64,000 nucleotides of DNA from Streptomyces bottropensis ATCC 25435 (GTDB lineage: Bacteria > Actinomycetota > Actinomycetes > Streptomycetales > Streptomycetaceae). A program made the position numbers and the translations under genes. Within the stretch, counting starts at the first letter, position 1. The number at the start of each line of letters is the position of its first letter. The DNA is taken from NCBI RefSeq assembly GCF_000383595.1, contig NZ_KB911581.1:5849519-5913518 (forward strand), written 5' to 3'. Below the pieces are notes generated by a model. The model ran no database searches. It saw only the letters and a list, made by a program, of their open reading frames with translations, and was not told the DNA's origin. Of the stretch, positions 51,479 to 57,803 are shown piece after piece.

Positions 51479-51958
51479 ATGACTCCGGATGCCCACGACC
51501 GCGCCGCCCCCCGGCCCGAGGACGCGGCCGCCGGGCCCGGACCCGGTCCGGCCACGGAATCCGCCGACTCCCCGCCTGCCGCCCCGCCCGCGAACCCGTA
51601 CGCGAGCACCCGCCGGATCGGCCCCTACACCGTGATCGTGGTCGCGGGCGAGATCGACGTCGCGTCGGCGGATCTCGTGGCCGCGCACCTGACGGCCGCC
51701 GCCACGGGCCCCGGCGAGCCGGACGTGCTCGTCGACCTGCGCGAGGTCGCCTTCTTCGACTGCTCGGGCCTGCGCGTGCTGTGCCGGGCCGAGGCCACGG
51801 CCACGGCACGCGGCGGACGGCTCCGGCTCGTCTGCGACCAGCCCCTGATGCACCGGCTGTTGCGCGCCGCCCGGCTGCTCGGCCGCTTCCCGCCGCTCGC
51901 GGAGCTGCCTCCCGTTCCCCCCGCGCCGCCCCCGCCGGAGCGGCCAAGTCTCAAGTAG
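51479..51958 (+). CDS. STAS-domain anti-sigma factor antagonist
   Basis: 159 residues from ATG 51479 (AAGGTGGAG upstream). Residues 1-45 are a Pro/Ala-rich disordered extension; the STAS domain spans ~46-145: GPYTVIVVAGEIDVASADLVAAHL, VLVDLREVAFFDCSGLRVLCRAEATATARGGRLRLVCD. Ser in DCSGLRVL is the residue phosphorylated by RsbW-type kinases and freed by SpoIIE phosphatases like those at 20812, 31158 and 60900. When dephosphorylated it would sequester an anti-sigma kinase and release a SigB-type factor. The 5' region holds GGAT-16 bp-GGGTAG, similar to SigB promoters, so it may be autoregulated. Cytoplasmic. Confidence 0.87.
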   Translation: MTPDAHDRAAPRPEDAAAGPGPGPATESADSPPAAPPANPYASTRRIGPYTVIVVAGEIDVASADLVAAHLTAAATGPGEPDVLVDLREVAFFDCSGLRVLCRAEATATARGGRLRLVCDQPLMHRLLRAARLLGRFPPLAELPPVPPAPPPPERPSLK

Positions 51959-52068
51959 CAGTTCAATGAAACGATTGAAGGACCGCGCCAGGCACACCCT
52001 CCGTTCCGGCGGACGCCGGCACGGAATCCGAGCGACACAGAAGTGACACGGAAGCGGGGACACGCGCA

Positions 52069-52260
52069 GTGAAATTTCTTCTCGAAGTCGACCTGGACGG
52101 CACGGACTGGGACGAGGGCACCACCGTGCAGGAACTGGAGCGCATCCTGCGCTACTGGGGCGGCAACCTCCGGCACTGCGAGATCAAACCCGGTGACGGC
52201 CAGCCCCTGTACGACTCCGGGCACCAGGAGGTCGGACGCTGGAGCATCGCTCCCGAGTGA
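52069..52260 (+). CDS. Conserved hypothetical small protein
   Basis: 63 residues from GTG 52069. Starts VKFLLEVDLDGTDWDEGTTVQELERILRYWGGNL, with alternating hydrophobic residues and a helix, ending in Y-DSGHQEVGRWSIAPE. The compact beta-alpha-beta look suggests a small folded domain. No catalytic motif or family that I recognise. Close after the STAS gene (110 bp) but with a good hairpin terminator immediately behind it, so it may be a separate transcript. No function is proposed. Confidence 0.7.
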   Translation: MKFLLEVDLDGTDWDEGTTVQELERILRYWGGNLRHCEIKPGDGQPLYDSGHQEVGRWSIAPE

Positions 52261-52273
52261 CCGGCCCCAGGCT

Positions 52274-52296
52274 CCCCGGCAGAGGTGATGCCGGGG
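52274..52296. terminator. Terminator after the 63-residue protein gene
   Basis: CCCCGGCA (52274-52281), loop GAGGTGA, TGCCGGGG (52289-52296); perfect 8-bp stem 13 bp after the stop. An outer pairing CCGGCCCC/GGGGCCGG (52261-52268/52293-52300) is also possible and partly excludes it, so two folds compete. Confidence 0.7.
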
Positions 52297-52459
52297 GCCG
52301 GCCGCGGCCCCACTCCGCTTCGGCCGGCCCCCGGGCGGGATCATGTGGCACACCGCGACAGGGCTCGCGCTCCCCAGCCACGGGCCCTAGCTCATCACTC
52401 GCGGAACCACACGACCCCGGTCTGTCGGCCGCGCGAGGCGGCCTGGTCGTCGGGGATGC

Positions 52460-52894
52460 TCAGAAGGCGTACAGGACGCTCGCGGCGGCGTCCTTCAGAC
52501 ACGGGTTGGCGAAGACGCGCTCGTATGCGACGCGCTTGCCCTGCCAGACACCGTCCACGGTGACGACCACCGGGTCGTACTGCTTGTTGCACATCGCGTG
52601 GGCACGGCCCACCAGGGCGTCGAAGTCGCCGCCGCTGCGGCGGATCTCGGCGCAGGCGTCGACGGGTGCCGGGTGCGTGCCGGAGGCTTTCGGCGCGCAG
52701 GTCAGGGTGACCGCGCGCTCGGGGGTGACGGCCGCCGCGGTCTCGCCGTGGCCCGTGGTCAGCACCAGGGCCGAGGGGGCGTAGAGCCCGGCGGCGGCGG
52801 GCTCGGGGGCGGCGAGCGCGGAGCCCGTGAGGGGACCGCAGACGGCGGTGGCCGTCAGGGTGAGAGTCGCTGCCCAACGCGCGGTCTTCCGCAT
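52460..52894 (-). CDS. Streptomyces subtilisin inhibitor (SSI) family protein
   Basis: 144 residues from ATG 52894 (GGAAGG ahead). Signal peptide RWAATLTLTATAVCGPLTGSALAA, cleaved near residue 29. The mature domain is SSI (proteinase inhibitor I16): LYAPSALVLTTGHGETAAAVTPERAVTLTCAPKASGTHPAPVDACAEIRRSGGDFDAL and C-terminal YDPVVVTVDGVWQGKRVAYERVFANPC. Disulfides are Cys66-Cys81 and Cys102-Cys132. Aligned with SSI, the reactive bond falls in CNKQYDP, so P1 is Lys104, P1' Gln105; a basic P1 favours trypsin-like targets and not subtilisin. Secreted as a dimer. The serine protease at 33516 is a possible but unproven target. Divergent region to the FMN enzyme follows. Confidence 0.93.
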   Translation of the reverse strand: MRKTARWAATLTLTATAVCGPLTGSALAAPEPAAAGLYAPSALVLTTGHGETAAAVTPERAVTLTCAPKASGTHPAPVDACAEIRRSGGDFDALVGRAHAMCNKQYDPVVVTVDGVWQGKRVAYERVFANPCLKDAAASVLYAF

Positions 52895-53398
52895 GATGTG
52901 CATCCTTCCGCTCTGCAGGAGTTCCCGGGCGGCCCCGTCACATCGGTCGTGTGTACGAAGCCGGCCCGGCCGGTGCCGGATCGGCGAGCGCGAGTCTGCC
53001 GGGTCCGGGACCGGAACACACATCGACCCCACGCGTTTCAGTAACTTTGAGTATTGAATCAGTGGCTCGAAGTCACGGAATCCGACCATGCGAACCCCGA
53101 TTCTGAGCGGCTCCCGATCGCCCCGTGATCATGAATGGCCGGATCCACACGGCTGTGCAATAGGCCTGAAACATTCCGCTTCCGCTCACGACAACCGCCC
53201 GAACGGCCCCCGCACTGCCACCGCACGGCACCCGCACGGCACCCGCACGGCCGGGAACGCTGGACGATTCATCCATTTCGGCCCCGCGGAAGAGACGAAG
53301 CGCCCTCCCCCATGCGCGACGCTGGACGGCACCCGCCCCGCTCGTCAGGATCGTCGGCGACGCGGGGTGTTCTCGACGGCGAGGGGCAGGGCGGACGG
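52895..53398. other. 500-bp intergenic region
   Basis: No gene that I can support; it separates the divergent SSI and FMN-oxidase genes and must contain both promoters. Between 53219 and 53250 there is a short run of CGGCACCCGCA units. The first 150 bp next to the SSI gene are lower in GC (TTTGAGTATTGAATC around 53046). Confidence 0.55.
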
Positions 53399-54568
53399 AT
53401 GGCGAAGCACTGGGCGGACTTCCAGTACGAGATCTACCTGGGCGGGATGAGCGGGTCCGTGCCGCGGCTGCCCACCGATCTGCGCCGGCTGGAGGAGCTG
53501 GCCGAGCACCGGCTCGGCGCGGGCCCCGTCGGCTACGTGGCGGGCAGCGCGGGCGACGGCGGCACGGCCCGCGCCAACCGGGCGGCGCTGGAGCGGCGGC
53601 GGATCGTGCCACGGCTGCTGCGGGACGTGAGCGACCGTGATCTGTCCGTCGAGGTGCTGGGCCGCACGCTGCCCGCGCCCCTGGCCCTGGCCCCGGTGGG
53701 CGTGCTGTCGATCGTGCACCCGGAGGCGGAGGTGGCGGCCGCGCGGGCCGCCGCCGCGCAGGGCGTGCCCTACATCCTGTCCTCGGCGTCCAGCACGCCC
53801 CTGGAGCAGGTCGCGGAGGTGCTGGGCGACGCGGAGCGCTGGTTCCAGCTGTACTGGGCGAAGGACCGTGAGGTCACCCGGAGCTTCCTGGACCGGGCGA
53901 GGGCCTCGGGGTACTCCGTGCTCGTCGTCACCCTGGACACCCCGCTGCTCGGCTGGCGGCCGCGTGATTTGGAGCGGGCGTACCTGCCGTTCCTGCACGG
54001 CGTCGGCACCGCCAACTACTTCTCCGACCCGGCGTTCCGTGCGGGCCTCGCCAAGCCGGTCCACGAGGACCCGAACGCGGCCGTGCTGCACTTCGCGGGC
54101 ATGTTCGGGGATCCCGCCAAGACATGGCCCGACCTGGCGTTCCTGCGCGAACACTGGGACGGGCCGATCGTGTTGAAGGGCGTTCTGCACCCCGACGACG
54201 CCCGGCTCGCCGCGGACGCCGGGATGGACGGGGTGGTGGTGTCCAACCACGGCGGCCGGCAGGTGGCGGGCGGGGTCGCGGCGGCCGACGCGCTGCCGGG
54301 CGTGGCCCGGGCGGTCGGCGACCGCGTGAGCGTGCTGTTCGACAGCGGGATCCGCGGCGGCGACGACGTCTTCAAGGCGCTGGCCCTCGGCGCGCGGGCC
54401 GTGCTTCTCGGGCGCCCCTACGTCTACGGTCTCGCCCTCGACGGGCAGCCCGGTGTGGAACACGTCATCCGGTGTCTGCTCGCCGAGTTCGACCTCACGC
54501 TCGCGTTGTCCGGGCACCGTACGCCGACCTCGGTCGGCCCCGACAGCCTCGTCGGCGCGGACGCCTGA
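53399..54568 (+). CDS. FMN-dependent alpha-hydroxy-acid oxidoreductase
   Basis: 389 residues from ATG 53399 (MAKHWADFQYEIYLGGMSG). FMN-binding TIM barrel of the glycolate oxidase/lactate 2-monooxygenase family: PAPLALAPVGVLSIVHPEAEVAAARAAAAQGVPYILSSASS, VVTLDTPLLGWRPRDLE, VLKGVLHPDDARLAADAGMDGVVVSNHGGRQ and DSGIRGGDDVFKALALGARAVLLGRPY. The SNHGGRQ His-Arg pair is the catalytic base and substrate-carboxylate Arg. The lactate 2-monooxygenase subgroup has the same FLHGVGTANYFSDPAFR insert, so lactate is a good guess for the substrate (oxidative decarboxylation to acetate), but not certain. The open frame continues upstream to 53135 without domain. Convergent with the next gene through a shared terminator. 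Confidence 0.87.
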   Translation: MAKHWADFQYEIYLGGMSGSVPRLPTDLRRLEELAEHRLGAGPVGYVAGSAGDGGTARANRAALERRRIVPRLLRDVSDRDLSVEVLGRTLPAPLALAPVGVLSIVHPEAEVAAARAAAAQGVPYILSSASSTPLEQVAEVLGDAERWFQLYWAKDREVTRSFLDRARASGYSVLVVTLDTPLLGWRPRDLERAYLPFLHGVGTANYFSDPAFRAGLAKPVHEDPNAAVLHFAGMFGDPAKTWPDLAFLREHWDGPIVLKGVLHPDDARLAADAGMDGVVVSNHGGRQVAGGVAAADALPGVARAVGDRVSVLFDSGIRGGDDVFKALALGARAVLLGRPYVYGLALDGQPGVEHVIRCLLAEFDLTLALSGHRTPTSVGPDSLVGADA

Positions 54569-54577
54569 CCGCGCCGC

Positions 54578-54607
54578 CGGTCCTCGCGCCCCCGCGCGCG
54601 AGGACCG
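54578..54607. terminator. Bidirectional terminator
   Basis: CGGTCCTCGCGC (54578-54589), loop of six bases, GCGCGAGGACCG (54596-54607): 12-bp perfect stem between the converging FMN-oxidase (ends 54568) and sigma/ricin (ends 54615) genes. Confidence 0.85.
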
Positions 54608-54614
54608 CTCCGCC

Positions 54615-56507
54615 TCACCAGCTGAACCCTGTGAGGGGTTGCGGAATGTGGAGGGACGTCAGGGGACGTACCGGCACTGGGCCGAAGCCGGTGCCGAAAC
54701 CGGTGCCCGAGCCGAAGCCGGTGCCCGAGCCGAAGCCGGTGCCGGGCCCGGTCTCCGTCGTCGTGGCGTCGGCCACCGACCGGACCGAACCGCTCTGTTC
54801 GGCCTCCGCCTCGGGGGACGGGCCCGGCTCCGGGGAGCCGGACCTCTCCGGTCCCGGCGCCGGGGAGGCGTCCGTCTCGGGCTCGCGGGTGACCGGCTCG
54901 GCCTCGGGCGTGGCGGCCTCGGAGCCGGAGACGGAGAGCGAGTCGGGGCCGGCGGCCACGCCGTCGGTGAGCCAGTGCTGACGGCCGGAGTGGTCCCGGA
55001 CCTTGATGACGATGTCGGCCCGGGGGTCGCTGCCGATGGGGGCGAGGGCGAGCCCCTCGCCCCAGCGGGGCAGCAACTCGCCCTGCACGGTCAAGTCGTA
55101 GCGCACGTCGTCACCGCGCTCGGAGTCCTCGTCGGCGCACTTGCCGAGGACGACGACTCCGGCGTCGACCTGGGAGTCCAGGCACAGTTCGGGATCGGCG
55201 ACACTGCGCAGCAGACCGTCCTCCTCGTAGGACCACTTCTGGGTCCAGTCGGAGTCGCACGCCGCGAGTTCGGTGGAGGCACCCTTTTCGGCCTTGCCTC
55301 CCTTGATGTCGAGGCACAGGTCGGCGGCCTGGTTGCGCAGCCGTGTCTGCTGGGGTCCCGTGGGCCGTCCGGCCGAGGCCGGAGGGGTCGGCGAGGCCGT
55401 GTCGTTGGTGGTCTCGTTGCCCGTGTCCGGCGCCGTGGCGACGCCTCCGGTGGCGCTGGTGGAGGCGGCCGGATCGGCCGCGCCGCCGTCGTCCGAGAGG
55501 AACGCCGCGCCGAGGACGGCCGCGAGCAGCGCGCCGGAGGAGACCCCGACGGTGATCAGGGCCCGGGGGTTGCGCGCGCCGGAGGTGAGCTTGCGGCGCT
55601 GCGCGGGGATCTGGGAGAGCAGGCGGTGCCGGCCACCGCTCCCCGGACGTCTGGAGGCACCCTTCAGCGGCATGCGGCCGGGCCGGGAGTCGAGATAGCG
55701 CCGGGCCCCCCAGCCGAGTACGGCCTCGGCGATCACACCGCCGAGTCCGCCCTCGAAATGGCTGAGTTGCTCGGCGGCGTAACGGCAGTAACGGCACTCC
55801 AGCAGATGCTGCTGGACATCCGGCAGCAGGGCTCCGCCGCGGCGAATGGGCACGTCCAGCAGCCGGTTGTAGAAGCGGCAGTCCTTGGACGGCGCGAGTT
55901 CCCGGTGGGCGCGGACGCAGCCCTCCCGGAATTTCTCGCGCGCCTGTTCCAGCGTGGCCACCGCGCTGTCGGCGTCCAGCCCCAGCAGACCAGTGGGTAT
56001 GGTTATCGTTTCGGCTTCCACTTCGGTGTGCCACAACAGGCACTGGGAGACCGCCGGAAGAGCCTGGAAAGAGCGCTCGATGAGCTTGCGATTTTCGGGC
56101 GTCATGGACTTCGCCGCCCGCATACCACGCCCGCCGGCGGGCTTCCTCAGGTCGGACAGCACCTGGGAGACACCCTCGTCCGCGGACCACTCCTTGACGG
56201 TGTCGCGTGCGGCCACCAGCAGCCGGGGCCGCAGCGCGACGCCCGACTCGCCCCGCATCAGCCCGTCGAGCACCCGGTGGAACGCGGAGGCGGTCACCAT
56301 CGAGGCGACACCGGACTGCGTGGCGAGACAGATCGCGGCGTAGTCGTAGGTCGACTGCCAGTGCCGTGCCATCAGCAGGGCGACGGGGTCGCCGGTGCCG
56401 CCCTCCGGCCAGCCTCTCAGTCGGGCGGCGAGAGTCTCGTCGGACTCCCCGGGCACCGGGCCGGGAGCGGGCGCGTAGGTGGGGCGGGGAGGGAGGGGGG
56501 TGTGCAC
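54615..56507 (-). CDS. Sigma-70-like/zinc-finger/ricin-lectin fusion membrane protein
   Basis: 630 residues from GTG 56507 (GGAAGGAAA ahead); the frame is open to ATG 56702 (695 residues), but that stretch contains a hairpin and looks like leader. N-terminal ~30-205 resembles an ECF sigma factor (helices with DPVALLMARHWQSTYDYAAI, FHRVLDGLM, LDADSAVATLEQAREKFREG). At ~230-240 a zinc-finger-type HLLECRYCRYAAEQL appears. Then a membrane helix (ALITVGVSSGALLAAVLGAAFLS, ~310-330), a Thr/Pro linker and an outside ricin-B-type lectin domain ~360-480 (ADLCLDIKGGKAEKGASTELAACDSDWTQKWSYEEDGLLRS). A Pro/Glu/Ser-rich tail ends in GTGFGSGTGFGSG repeats. The sigma-anti-sigma fusion with an outside lectin suggests direct envelope-to-transcription signalling. 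Confidence 0.75.
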   Translation of the reverse strand: MHTPLPPRPTYAPAPGPVPGESDETLAARLRGWPEGGTGDPVALLMARHWQSTYDYAAICLATQSGVASMVTASAFHRVLDGLMRGESGVALRPRLLVAARDTVKEWSADEGVSQVLSDLRKPAGGRGMRAAKSMTPENRKLIERSFQALPAVSQCLLWHTEVEAETITIPTGLLGLDADSAVATLEQAREKFREGCVRAHRELAPSKDCRFYNRLLDVPIRRGGALLPDVQQHLLECRYCRYAAEQLSHFEGGLGGVIAEAVLGWGARRYLDSRPGRMPLKGASRRPGSGGRHRLLSQIPAQRRKLTSGARNPRALITVGVSSGALLAAVLGAAFLSDDGGAADPAASTSATGGVATAPDTGNETTNDTASPTPPASAGRPTGPQQTRLRNQAADLCLDIKGGKAEKGASTELAACDSDWTQKWSYEEDGLLRSVADPELCLDSQVDAGVVVLGKCADEDSERGDDVRYDLTVQGELLPRWGEGLALAPIGSDPRADIVIKVRDHSGRQHWLTDGVAAGPDSLSVSGSEAATPEAEPVTREPETDASPAPGPERSGSPEPGPSPEAEAEQSGSVRSVADATTTETGPGTGFGSGTGFGSGTGFGTGFGPVPVRPLTSLHIPQPLTGFSW

Positions 56508-57051
56508 AGAGCGGGTTTCCTTCCAAGGCACAAGATGGCACACGGAGTTGTGGCCGCCGAAAAGGGCCCTGGATTGGTGCGTACCTTTTTGGCGGGCGCC
56601 GGGAAAGCGGCCGGGGACCGGGCCGCGCAACGGCCGTCTCCCCAGAGCCTTTTGGGCCCTTCGGCGACCGGAAAGGCCAAATAGCCTTTCCAGCCGGGCC
56701 ATTGCCCATGCGCAGGAAGTTCACCCTTGCACAAGTTACTCATGGCTAACAAGGCGCTAGAGCAACATCTGCATCACTAAAAGCAGGTCAGATGACCGGT
56801 ACGAAAGCTTCCGCTTCGCAGAATGAAGCCTTCCGGTTCTTGAGAACTCAAGGACGCGAGCGCCCCGTGTGAACCGTGCGCACACCCCGACGGCACGCGC
56901 ACGTTCCCCCGAGCAGGTCGTTGGTAGTTCAATCGAGGCGGCCCCCTCGGAAGGCCCCGCGCGGAACGGCGGCTCTCCCGCGCGAAACGGCCGCCGGCCT
57001 TGATCCTCCCGCCCTCGGCCGGCGGCCCCGGGGGCCGCGTCCGTCTCCCGC
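56508..57051. other. 540-bp intergenic region
   Basis: No supported gene. Contains the leader of the sigma/ricin gene (hairpin 56670-56691) and a lower-GC block (56735-56850) likely to hold its promoter on the minus strand. The rest, up to the Fic stop, shows nothing recognisable. Confidence 0.55.
56670..56691 (-). other. Hairpin in the leader of the sigma/ricin gene
   Basis: GGAAAGGC, loop of six bases, GCCTTTCC: perfect 8-bp stem 163 bp before the GTG. It would lie in the 5' UTR if translation starts at 56507, and inside the coding region if at 56702. Confidence 0.5.
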
Positions 57052-57429
57052 TCAGATCTGCCAGGACCGCAGCCGGTCCGCCGCCCCGTAGACGTCCGTC
57101 GCCCCGGAGAGCAGATCGCGCGCCAGATCCACGAGGGATCCGTACGGCGGGTCGATGCCGACACCGCTGACGAGCATGTACGACACGGCCGTCGCGCAGG
57201 CGAACCGGGCGTTGGCGGCCGGCAGGGGCTTGAGCACCGCGAGGGTGTGCAGCAGGGCGGCGGCCCGCCAGGCGGGGTCGGAGTCGACACCGAGCCGCGG
57301 GGGATCGACGCGGTGCCGGGCCACGGCGGCGACGAGTGCGGAGAAGTCGTTGATGCTGGGCTGCTCGGGCATGACCTCTTCGTGCCGCTGGAGCAGCCAG
57401 GGCACGTCGATGTGGATGACGGAGGCCAT
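57052..57429 (-). CDS. Doc/Fic-family toxin, degenerate active site
   Basis: 125 residues from ATG 57429. Doc-type all-helical toxin (AMPylation/phosphorylation family): VIHIDVPWLLQRHEEVMPEQPSINDFSALVAAVARH start and LLHTLAVLKPLPAANARFACATAVSYML in the active-site helix. In active Doc/Fic the motif is H-x-F-x-(D/E)-(G/A)-N-(K/G)-R; here it reads KPLPAANAR, so the catalytic His and the acidic residue are missing, while Asn and Arg remain. Either an inactive relative or a variant chemistry. Lies 3 bp after the antitoxin gene on the same strand, as in phd-doc. Upstream operator-like palindromes suggest autoregulation. Confidence 0.75.
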   Translation of the reverse strand: MASVIHIDVPWLLQRHEEVMPEQPSINDFSALVAAVARHRVDPPRLGVDSDPAWRAAALLHTLAVLKPLPAANARFACATAVSYMLVSGVGIDPPYGSLVDLARDLLSGATDVYGAADRLRSWQI

Positions 57430-57432
57430 CGG

Positions 57433-57678
57433 TCAGACGGCCCGTCCTCGCAACCGCGCGGCGGGCTCGTCGTCCGGGAAGGCGGCGGCGAATTCGTCGG
57501 CGTGCGCGGTGAAGAACCGGCGGAAGGCCTCCGCGCCCTCCTTGAGCGCCCGGTGTCGCACTATGTCGGCCGCGGCCGCCTCACGCACGAGCGCCTTCAT
57601 CGACGTACCGCGTTCCTTGGCGATCTGCCGCAGGTCCTCTAGCTCGCGGTCGCTGAACTCCACATTCAGAGCTGGCAT
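57433..57678 (-). CDS. Ribbon-helix-helix antitoxin
   Basis: 81 residues from ATG 57678. Begins MPALNVEFSDRELEDLRQIAKERGTSMKALVREAAAADIV, the ribbon (LNVEFSD), helix 1 (DLRQIAKERG) and helix 2 (SMKALVREAA) of a ribbon-helix-helix DNA-binding domain. The C-terminal FRRFFTAHADEFAAAFPDDEPAARLRGRAV is the likely toxin-binding tail. It is the antitoxin of the Fic/Doc-like toxin just downstream and probably represses the pair by binding the 6-bp-arm palindrome at 57696-57709, just upstream of its start. Confidence 0.85.
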   Translation of the reverse strand: MPALNVEFSDRELEDLRQIAKERGTSMKALVREAAAADIVRHRALKEGAEAFRRFFTAHADEFAAAFPDDEPAARLRGRAV

Positions 57679-57695
57679 GCGCCCACGGTACCTCG

Positions 57696-57709
57696 CGGGT
57701 ACTTACCCG
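57696..57709 (-). promoter_or_regulatory. Operator-like palindrome of the toxin-antitoxin promoter
   Basis: CGGGTACTTACCCG: perfect 6-bp arms CGGGTA/TACCCG around CT. On the minus strand it is directly preceded by TATTTA, a -10-like box, and the antitoxin ATG follows 18 bp later. A second palindrome, GCTGG-CATGA-CCAGC, lies at 57727-57741. Fits antitoxin autorepression. Confidence 0.6.
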
Positions 57710-57803
57710 TAAATAGTCGCAGGTCAGCTGGCATGACCAGCGGTACCGACGAAGGCGGCCGACGCCCGGTCGGGGCGCCGGCCGCACACTCCGTCACAGG
57801 TGC

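Noticed and set aside
56508..56702. Extra 65 residues at the N-terminus of the sigma/ricin protein
   Set aside because: Region contains a perfect hairpin and Arg-rich sequence unlike the following domain; GTG 56507 has GGAAGGAAA upstream. Kept only as an alternative.
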